Source of the DNA: JAKAQB01 sp027320105
GTDB taxonomy: Bacteria > Actinomycetota > Acidimicrobiia > Acidimicrobiales > Palsa-688
Assembly: GCA_027320105.1 (NCBI GenBank)
Contig: DAHVMA010000011.1
Location: 1 to 10,503, forward strand
DNA length: 10,503 nucleotides
Reading direction: 5' to 3'
The notes under the pieces are model-generated. The model was not told the origin of the DNA and ran no database searches. It saw nothing but the letters and a program-made list of their open reading frames with translations. A program made the translations under genes and the position numbers. Numbering within the stretch: position 1 is the first letter of the stretch; each line of letters starts with the position of its first letter. Shown piece after piece: positions 5,491 to 10,503 of the stretch.

Positions 5491-7224
5491 GTGCGACGCC
5501 GCTCCGCCGACGACCCGGCCCTCGATGCCCTCGCCGACCTCCACCGGGCCCGGCGCGCCCGGCGGGTGGCCAACATCGACTTCTTCGAGGCGCTCTACCG
5601 GGCCTACCTCACCGCCATCCTTGCCGGGGTGGCGCTGTGGCTGGGATCCGGGCTCGTCGGAGGCAGTCGCATGGGCGCCGCCGCCGCCGCCAGCGTCGAG
5701 GCCCACGGCGCGCCGGCGGTGGGGCTGGCCGTCGCTCTCGTCCTCGCCGTCGGGCTGCGCTCAGGCGGCCAGGGCGGCCCGCTGGCCCTGGAGGCGGCCG
5801 ACGTGCGCCACGTGCTGCTCGCGCCGATCGACCGCAGCGCAGCCCTGCGGCCCCAGGCGTGGAAGCAGCTGCGCTCCGGGGTGGTCGCCGCCGCCGGCAC
5901 CGGAGCGCTCCTCGGGCTGCTTGCCTACCGGAGGCTCCCAGGCAACGTCGCTCCGTGGATCGCCTGTGGCGGCGCGGTGGCCGCCCTGGCGGTGCTCGGC
6001 GGGTACGGCCTCGCCTTCGTGGCCTCCGGCCTGCGGATCGGCCGGCGCGCCGGCACGCTGCTCGCGCTCGCCGTGATCGGGTGGGCGGCGGCGGACTACG
6101 CCACCGGGCTCACCACCTCGCCGATGACGTTGCTCGGCGACCTCGCCCTCTGGCCGCTGCGCTTGCGCGCCGCCGGTACCGCCGGCATCCTCCTGCCCGT
6201 CGTCGCCGCGCTGGTGGGCCTCGCGGTCGTCGGTGGCACGTCGGTCGAGGACGCCGAACGCCGCTCCTCCCTCGTCGGCCAGCTCCGCTTCGCCGCGACC
6301 CTGCGCGACCTGCGCACCGTCGTCGTGCTCCGCCGGCAACTGGCCCAGGAGGTGCCCCGCCAGCGCCCGTGGTTGAAGCTCCCGGGACGCTACGCCGCCC
6401 CTGCCGCCCCTGCCGCCCCTGCCGCCCCGGCCGCCATCGGGGCCGCCGACGGTGCCGGCACCGGGGATTCGCGCTCCCGACCCCAGCGCAACCTCTTCCC
6501 GGCGTGGCGCCGCGGCTGGCAGGGCATCCTCCGCTTCCCGGCGCTGCGCCTCGGGCGCCTCGTCGCCCTCGGGGTGCTGGCCGGCCTGGCCGAGCTCGGC
6601 GTATGGCGTGGCACGACGCCACTGCTGTTCGCTGCCGGCCTGGCCTTGTACCTGGCCGCCCTCGACGCCGTGGAGCCGGTCGCCCAGGAGGCCGACCACC
6701 CTGACCGGCGGGACGCGTACAGCATCGAGGCCGGCGACTTGTACCTGCGCCAGGCGGTGCCGTCGATCGTGGTGATGACCGTTGTCGGGCTGTGCGGCGC
6801 CGGCGCCGCTGCCCTCGCCGGCGGCAGCTTCCTCGGCTTCGAGGTGGGGGCGGTGATGGCCGTGCCCGCCGCAGTGGGCGCCGTCGCCGCCGGGCTGATG
6901 TCGACGGTGCAGGGACCGCCCGCTGTGTTCAACAGCTCCGACACCCTGATGCCGCCGGAGATGGCCGGGATCCGCAACCTGCTCCGTACGGTCATCCCGC
7001 CGGCGGTGGCGATGATCGGCGCCCTGCCCGTGCTCGCCGGCAGGCACCCGCACAGCGGGCTCAGCCACCTGGCGGCCACGACGTCAGTGCTCCCGGAGGT
7101 GCTCTTCGCCGGCGTCGTCGCCCTCGGGTGGGTTCGCTACCACGACCGCATGACCGGATGGTGGCGCCAGTCGATGGAGGAGGCGCAGGTCACCCGCCGG
7201 CCGAGCCCGCACACCCCGTCGTAG
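5491..7224 (+). CDS. ABC-2-like exporter membrane subunit, 12 TM (substrate unknown)
   Basis: 577-residue integral membrane protein, which I cannot assign to a named family with certainty. Hydrophobic segments fall into two sets of six: about 40-56, 75-90, 129-146, 154-178, 186-203 and 229-250, then 357-371, 376-394, 424-446, 449-472, 499-516 and 530-548. Between them lies a hydrophilic part with a charged helix (EDAERRSS...LRRQLAQEVPRQRPW) and an Ala-Ala-Pro linker (302-316). There is no signal peptide. The ATPase gene begins 16 bp after the stop, so this is most likely the permease of a two-gene exporter-type ABC system. The GTG start has GAGG (5480-5483) 7 nt upstream, overlapping the ilvC stop, so the gene is placed as an extension of the ilvBNC operon. 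A role in exporting branched-chain compounds is only a guess from position. Confidence 0.75.
   Translation: MRRRSADDPALDALADLHRARRARRVANIDFFEALYRAYLTAILAGVALWLGSGLVGGSRMGAAAAASVEAHGAPAVGLAVALVLAVGLRSGGQGGPLALEAADVRHVLLAPIDRSAALRPQAWKQLRSGVVAAAGTGALLGLLAYRRLPGNVAPWIACGGAVAALAVLGGYGLAFVASGLRIGRRAGTLLALAVIGWAAADYATGLTTSPMTLLGDLALWPLRLRAAGTAGILLPVVAALVGLAVVGGTSVEDAERRSSLVGQLRFAATLRDLRTVVVLRRQLAQEVPRQRPWLKLPGRYAAPAAPAAPAAPAAIGAADGAGTGDSRSRPQRNLFPAWRRGWQGILRFPALRLGRLVALGVLAGLAELGVWRGTTPLLFAAGLALYLAALDAVEPVAQEADHPDRRDAYSIEAGDLYLRQAVPSIVVMTVVGLCGAGAAALAGGSFLGFEVGAVMAVPAAVGAVAAGLMSTVQGPPAVFNSSDTLMPPEMAGIRNLLRTVIPPAVAMIGALPVLAGRHPHSGLSHLAATTSVLPEVLFAGVVALGWVRYHDRMTGWWRQSMEEAQVTRRPSPHTPS
6394..6435 (+). 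repeat. In-frame 9-bp repeat coding an Ala-Ala-Pro linker
   Basis: GCCGCCCCT is repeated three times and followed by GCCGCCCCG and GCCGCC. This gives four Ala-Ala-Pro units between the two six-helix halves of the permease (residues 302-315). Near-identical tandem units suggest slippage, with copy number likely to vary between strains without a frameshift. Confidence 0.85.
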
Positions 7225-7240
7225 TAGCGTCAACGGACCG

Positions 7241-7930
7241 ATGCCGTCCGGCCCGCCGCCCGCGCTCGAGACGACGGTGCTGACCAAGTCCTACGGCGAC
7301 CTGGTCGCCCTCGCCCCGCTCGACCTGTCGATCCCGGACGGCCAGCGAGTTGTGCTCGTCGGCCACAACGGGTCCGGCAAGACCACCCTCCTGCGGATGG
7401 TCGCCGGGCTGCTCGAGCCGACGAGCGGCCGGGCCACGGTGTTCGGGCACCCCGCCGGTTCGATGGAGGCCCGTGCCACCCTGTCGTACCTGCCCGACAA
7501 CCCGGTCCTCTACGACGACCTGTCGGTGCTCGAGCACATCGAGTTCACGTGCCGGCTGCACGGCGCCGAGGACTGGGAGGACCGCGCCGCCGGGTTGCTG
7601 CACGACCTGGGCCTCGCCCGCCGGGCGGAGGACCTGCCGTCCCGCTTCTCCCGGGGCCTTCGCCAGAAGACGGCGATCCTGCTCGGGCTGGTGCGGCCGT
7701 TCGGCCTGCTGGTCGTCGACGAGCCGTTCGTGGGGCTCGACCCGCAGGGGCGCGACGCCTTCATCGAGTTGCTCGATGATGCAGCTTCAGCGGGGGCGAC
7801 GATCGTGGTTGCCACCCACCAGCTCGAGTACGTGCAGAAGGTGGACCGCTGCGTCGCCCTGCGCGACGGCGAACTGGTCTTTGACGGGCCGCCCGGCGAG
7901 GTGGACGTCCTCGCGCTCGTCGGCTACTGA
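7241..7930 (+). CDS. ABC transporter ATP-binding protein (ABC-2 type)
   Basis: 229-residue cytoplasmic ATPase, the energy-coupling partner of the upstream 12-TM protein. Walker A is GHNGSGKTT (41-49). The Q-loop region reads YLPDNP, lacking the Gln, as often in ABC-2 exporters. The signature is FSRGLRQK (136-143) in place of LSGGQ, again an ABC-2/drug-export variant. Walker B is LLVVDEP with Asp160 and Glu161, the D-loop is GLDP and the switch His is His193 (ATHQ). Every residue needed for ATP hydrolysis is present. The first 8-10 residues are Pro-rich and outside the fold. The ATG is preceded only by a weak GGA; translation is probably helped by coupling to the permease 16 bp upstream, and TAGCGT (7225-7230) is a poor -10 candidate. 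It is the last gene of the rightward run, closed by a hairpin directly after the stop. Substrate unknown. Confidence 0.93.
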   Translation: MPSGPPPALETTVLTKSYGDLVALAPLDLSIPDGQRVVLVGHNGSGKTTLLRMVAGLLEPTSGRATVFGHPAGSMEARATLSYLPDNPVLYDDLSVLEHIEFTCRLHGAEDWEDRAAGLLHDLGLARRAEDLPSRFSRGLRQKTAILLGLVRPFGLLVVDEPFVGLDPQGRDAFIELLDDAASAGATIVVATHQLEYVQKVDRCVALRDGELVFDGPPGEVDVLALVGY

Positions 7931-7980
7931 GAAAGTCCTCGAGCTCCGCCTGCCCGGTTGGGGGCGAGGACTTTCCCCTT
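7931..7980. terminator. Hairpin terminator between convergent genes
   Basis: GAAAGTCCTCG (7931-7941) and CGAGGACTTTC (7965-7975) form a perfect 11-bp stem starting at the first base after the ATPase stop. The 23-nt interior can partly pair (CTCC with GGGG). On the + strand it is followed by CCCCTTT, and within the stem the CTTT/AAAG ends give short T runs on both strands. It fills almost the whole 50-bp gap between the ATPase gene and serC, so it probably stops transcription from both sides. Confidence 0.8.
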
Positions 7981-9099
7981 TCAGGTGAGCCGGCCGACAA
8001 CGTGATCGATGCAGGACGTCAACGCGCGCACGTCCTCGGTGTCGACCGCCGGGAACATGCCGACCCGCAACTGGTTGCGCCCCAGCTTCCTGTAGGCCTC
8101 GGTGTCGACGATCCCGTTGGAGCGCAGCACCGCCGCCACCGTCGCCGCCGGCACGGCGGGGTCGAGGTCGACGGTGCCGACCACGGGGCTGCGGTACGCG
8201 GGGTCGGCGACGAACGGCGCCGCGAAGTCGCTGCGCTCCGCCCAGCCGTACAGCACTGCCGCCGACGCAGCGCTGCGGGCGGCGGCGAACGCCGCGCCGC
8301 CGTTGGCGAGGAGCCACTCGAGCTGCGCGACGAACAGGACCAACGTGGAGACGGAGGGAGTGTTGGCAGTCTGGTCGAGGCGGTTGCTCTCGGCGGCGAG
8401 GGTGAGGTCGAGCGACGCCGGGACCCATCGCCCGGGGGCGTCCCGGAGCCGGCCGGCGCGCTCGAGCGCAGCGGGGGAGCAGACCGCCACCCACAGCCCG
8501 CCGTCGGCCGCGAAGACCTTCTGGGGCGCGAAGTAGTAGGCGTCCACTGCTGCGGGGTCCCACGGCAGGGCGCCGGCGCCGGAGGTGGCGTCGACGGCGA
8601 CGAGCCCGTCCGCCGCCGGCCGCTCGACCGGGGCGCACACTCCGGTCGAGGTCTCGTTGTGGGTGAGGGCGTAGAGGTCGACGTCGGCCCGGGCGGCCGG
8701 CGGCGGCGGCCGGGCGCCCGCCTCCGCTCTGACCACGACCGGGTCGTCGAGGTGTGGCGCCCGGGTGGCCGCGCTGGCGAACTTGGCGGAGAACTCCCCG
8801 AAGACGAGGTGCTCGGTCCTCCGCTCTGCTAGGCAGGCGCAGGCCACGTCCCAGAACTGGCTTGCGCCGCCGTTGCCGAGCAGCACCTCGTGGCCGTCGG
8901 GCAGCGCCCACAACTCCCGCAGGCCGGCCCGCAGCCGGCGGACGAGGTCGCGCACGGGCGCCTGGCGGTGGTTGGTGCCGAGAGGTGCAGCCGCCAGCGC
9001 GGCGACGGCCGCCGCCGGGATCTTGGACGGACCGGAGCCGAACCGCCCGTCGGCAGGTAGCAGGCCTGCAGGGATGCGGATGTCGGGCGCGTCGGTCAT
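7981..9099 (-). CDS. serC: Phosphoserine aminotransferase, actinobacterial type
   Basis: 372-residue PLP-dependent class V aminotransferase. It converts 3-phosphohydroxypyruvate and glutamate to O-phosphoserine in serine synthesis, and in many bacteria also serves vitamin B6 synthesis. The N-terminus has the substrate motif RFGSGPSKI. Then come GNGGASQFWD for cofactor binding, HNETSTG, DATSGAG with the PLP-ring Asp, and the Schiff-base lysine Lys194 in YYFAPQKVFA. NTPSVSTL and NQLRVGMFPAVD close the fold. The sequence resembles the mycobacterial SerC branch rather than E. coli SerC. I chose the ATG whose complement is at 9097-9099: it has GAAGGGA 4 nt upstream, gives a normal length, and avoids a long extension antisense to the neighbouring gene. 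It is convergent with the ABC ATPase gene and divergent from the aspartate aminotransferase gene, with 43 bp between starts. serA and serB are not in the window. Confidence 0.95.
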   Translation of the reverse strand: MTDAPDIRIPAGLLPADGRFGSGPSKIPAAAVAALAAAPLGTNHRQAPVRDLVRRLRAGLRELWALPDGHEVLLGNGGASQFWDVACACLAERRTEHLVFGEFSAKFASAATRAPHLDDPVVVRAEAGARPPPPAARADVDLYALTHNETSTGVCAPVERPAADGLVAVDATSGAGALPWDPAAVDAYYFAPQKVFAADGGLWVAVCSPAALERAGRLRDAPGRWVPASLDLTLAAESNRLDQTANTPSVSTLVLFVAQLEWLLANGGAAFAAARSAASAAVLYGWAERSDFAAPFVADPAYRSPVVGTVDLDPAVPAATVAAVLRSNGIVDTEAYRKLGRNQLRVGMFPAVDTEDVRALTSCIDHVVGRLT

Positions 9100-9142
9100 G
9101 AGTCCCTTCGGTGGCTCGCCCCCTGGGTACGGGCCTGCAAGC
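9100..9142. promoter_or_regulatory. 43-bp divergent start region, serC / aspartate aminotransferase
   Basis: Only 43 bp separate the two start codons, so any promoters must overlap or lie inside the opposite gene. On the minus strand GAAGGGA gives serC a ribosome site. On the plus strand no Shine-Dalgarno precedes ATG 9143. TACGGG (9128-9133) and AAGCAT (9139-9144, 7 nt before the second ATG at 9152) are weak -10 candidates for a leaderless mRNA. No -35 is convincing. Confidence 0.4.
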
Positions 9143-10354
9143 ATGGCAGACATGCCCCGCATCTCCGTGCGCATCGCGTCCGTGTCCGAGTCGGCGACCC
9201 TGGCCGTTGACACCAAGGCCAAGGCTCTTGCAGCCGCCGGCGAGGACGTCATCGGTTTTGGCGCCGGCGAGCCGGACTTCCCGACCCCGGCCTCGATCGT
9301 CGAGGCGGCCGTCGATGCCTGCCGCGACCCCAAGAACCACAAGTACACGCCGGCCCCGGGGCTGCCAGAGCTGCGCGAGGCGATCGCCGCCAAGACTCTC
9401 CGCGACTCGGGGTACCGGGTCGCGGCGTCCCAGGTGCTCGTCACCAACGGGGGCAAGCACGCCGTGCTGGAGGCGTGCGCGACCCTGCTCGACCCCGGCG
9501 ACGAGGTGCTGCTGCCGGCGCCGTACTGGACGACGTACCCCGAGGCGATCCGCCTCAGCGGGGGCCGGGTGGTGGAGCTGCCCACGACGGGAACGACGGG
9601 TTTCAAGGTGACGGTCGACCAACTGGAGGCCGCCGTCACGCCGAGGACGAAGCTCTTGCTGTTCGTGTCGCCTTCCAACCCGACCGGCGCCGTCTACACC
9701 CCGGCGGAGGCACGCGAGATCGGCCGGTGGGCACTCGAGCGGGGCGTGTGGGTGCTGGCCGACGAGATCTACGAGCACCTCGTCTACGGGGACGCCGTGT
9801 TCAGCTCCTTGCCGGCGCTGGTGCCGGAGCTGGCCGACACCTGCGTGATCGTCAACGGCGTCGCCAAGACCTACGCGATGACGGGCTGGCGGGTGGGGTG
9901 GATGGTGGGCCCCGGCGATGTCATCGCCGCCGCCGCCAACCTGCAGAGCCACGCCACGTCCAACGTGAGCAACGTGGCACAGCGGGCGGCGCTCGCTGCC
10001 GTCACCGGCCCGCTCGACGCCGTCGCGGAGATGCGTGACGTCTACGACCGGCGCCGGCGGACGATCGTCTCCATGCTGCGGGATATACCGGGCGTGGAGT
10101 GCTTGGAGCCGCAGGGAGCGTTTTACGCGTTCCCGAGCTTCGAGGGCGTGCTCGGTCGCACGCTGGGCGACCGGGTGCCGGCCACCACCCTCGAGCTGGC
10201 CGAGGTGGTGCTCGACGAGGCGAAGGTCGCGTTCGTACCAGGGGAGGCGTTCGGGGCGCCGGGTTACGGGCGCTTCAGCTACGCCCTGGCCGATGACGCC
10301 ATGGTGGAGGGCGTCGCCCGGCTGGCCAAGCTGCTGGGTCAGCCTGACATGTAG
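9143..10354 (+). CDS. aspC: Aspartate aminotransferase, class I PLP enzyme
   Basis: 403-residue fold-type I aminotransferase that exchanges the amino group between aspartate and 2-oxoglutarate, and may also accept other amino acids. Motifs in order: FGAGEPDFPTP near the N-terminus, YTPAPGLPELREAIA, the cofactor loop TNGGKHAV, APYWTTYP, SPSNPTGAVY (binding Asn), ADEIYEHLVY (Asp to the pyridine N), the Schiff-base lysine Lys242 in AKTYAMTGWRVGW, and the C-terminal arginine in YGRFSYA. It matches the group represented by Thermus and Streptomyces aspartate aminotransferases. The start is uncertain: ATG 9143 and ATG 9152 are both in frame, neither has a Shine-Dalgarno, and the difference is three residues. 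An upstream reading frame on into serC is antisense. The symbol rests on family resemblance; a broader or prephenate-type transaminase cannot be excluded from sequence alone. No T-tailed terminator follows, only the repeat array. Confidence 0.9.
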   Translation: MADMPRISVRIASVSESATLAVDTKAKALAAAGEDVIGFGAGEPDFPTPASIVEAAVDACRDPKNHKYTPAPGLPELREAIAAKTLRDSGYRVAASQVLVTNGGKHAVLEACATLLDPGDEVLLPAPYWTTYPEAIRLSGGRVVELPTTGTTGFKVTVDQLEAAVTPRTKLLLFVSPSNPTGAVYTPAEAREIGRWALERGVWVLADEIYEHLVYGDAVFSSLPALVPELADTCVIVNGVAKTYAMTGWRVGWMVGPGDVIAAAANLQSHATSNVSNVAQRAALAAVTGPLDAVAEMRDVYDRRRRTIVSMLRDIPGVECLEPQGAFYAFPSFEGVLGRTLGDRVPATTLELAEVVLDEAKVAFVPGEAFGAPGYGRFSYALADDAMVEGVARLAKLLGQPDM

Positions 10355-10357
10355 GCG

Positions 10358-10472
10358 GGGGCGCCGGCTGGGGCTGGGGCGCCGGCGCGGGGCTGGGGCG
10401 CCGGCTGGGGGCTGGGGCGCCGGCGCGGGGCTGGGGCGCCGGCGCGGGGCTGGGGCGCCGGCTGGGGGCGCT
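10358..10472 (+). repeat. G-rich array of 19-bp tandem repeats
   Basis: Six copies of the core GGGGCGCCGGC begin at 10358, 10376, 10395, 10414, 10433 and 10452, a period of 18 and then 19 bp. Each core is followed by one of two tails: T-G4/5-CT (copies 1 and 3, and an extended form in copy 6) or GCGGGGCT (copies 2, 4 and 5). Every core contains the overlapping palindromes GGCGCC and GCCGGC and is flanked by G-runs on the + strand. It starts 4 bp after the aminotransferase stop codon. It has no unique spacers, so it is not CRISPR, and its translation on either strand is low-complexity. Role unknown: hairpin/G-quadruplex-forming 3' region, protein-binding array or neutral satellite. Confidence 0.9.
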
Positions 10473-10503
10473 GGCGGCGGGAGGGCGGTGCATTGGCGGG
10501 AGG
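10473..10503 (+). repeat. Degenerate continuation of the array at the window edge
   Basis: GGCGGGAGG occurs at 10476-10484 and again at 10495-10503, exactly 19 bp apart, which is the period of the preceding array though the unit has diverged. The second copy ends at the last base, so the array may extend beyond the window. No gene is visible here. Confidence 0.45.

Noticed and set aside
4030..7068. Minus-strand frames of about 558 and 435 codons opposite ilvN-ilvC and the permease
   Set aside because: Antisense shadows of clearly recognisable or membrane-patterned genes; no recognisable motifs and no start-site signals.
9100..9678. N-terminal extension of SerC on the minus strand
   Set aside because: It is antisense to the aspartate aminotransferase gene, has no SerC similarity, and the ATG at 9099 has a good ribosome site and gives a normal length.
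7787..9952. A 721-codon minus-strand frame over serC
   Set aside because: It runs through serC in another frame and through the terminator region. The serC frame has all the catalytic motifs.
10275..10493. Minus-strand frame giving a Pro-Ala-Pro-Gln repeat peptide from the array
   Set aside because: It is only the translation of the tandem repeat; no ribosome site or conserved residues.
10358..10503. CRISPR array
   Set aside because: Units are contiguous with no unique spacers, and no cas gene is present.
1..10503. Mobile element, phage, defence or secondary-metabolite system
   Set aside because: No transposase, integrase, flanking inverted repeats with target duplication, tRNA attachment site or unusual enzymes; all recognised genes are core metabolism plus one ABC pair.

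Overview
This is a very GC-rich window with tightly packed genes, wobble-position G/C almost everywhere, frequent GTG/TTG starts, 'TANNNT'-like -10 boxes placed directly before start codons, and a SerC of the actinobacterial/mycobacterial type. These point to an Actinomycetota chromosome. A deep or little-cultured lineage such as Acidimicrobiia is my guess, but nothing here proves the class. The content is core amino-acid metabolism.

Layout, left to right. Positions 1-165 hold an AT-richer 47-bp imperfect dyad, then a C-rich tract full of GCCGGCGCC palindromes, then a -10-like box 7 nt before the ilvD start. ilvD (166-1851, +) follows. The 316-bp gap 1852-2167 holds the control region of the next operon: a -35/-10 promoter, a 12-codon leader peptide rich in Val/Leu/Ile (2037-2075), a stem-loop on the leader stop codon, and a strong intrinsic terminator with seven T's (2103-2132). 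Together they form a branched-chain amino acid attenuator, and the leader ORF appears to be translated from a leaderless RNA. Then come ilvB (2168-3910), ilvN (3907-4452, 4-bp overlap) and ilvC (4453-5481, TTG start directly after the ilvN stop). Nine bases later begins a 12-TM ABC-2-like membrane protein (5491-7224), followed after 16 bp by its ABC ATPase (7241-7930). A hairpin at 7931-7980 closes this run and also serves the convergent serC (7981-9099, -). serC and a class I aspartate aminotransferase gene (9143-10354, +) diverge from only 43 bp. The window ends in a G-rich array of 19-bp tandem repeats (10358 to the edge).

How it works together. IlvBN condenses pyruvate (or pyruvate plus 2-oxobutyrate), IlvC isomerises and reduces the acetohydroxyacid, and IlvD dehydrates it to the 2-oxoacid precursor of valine/leucine or isoleucine. 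IlvN supplies valine feedback, and the leader attenuator ties transcription to charged Val/Leu/Ile tRNA. SerC and the aspartate aminotransferase are glutamate-linked PLP transaminases for serine and aspartate. The ABC exporter-like pair is placed as though cotranscribed with ilvBNC; whether it handles branched-chain compounds is open.

I see no phage, IS element, CRISPR array, tRNA or rRNA, and no clear new biological system. The points most worth a second look are the leaderless attenuator and its unusual fold options, a palindrome placed identically in the ilvD and ilvB promoters, the ABC pair inside the ilv operon, and the 19-bp array.
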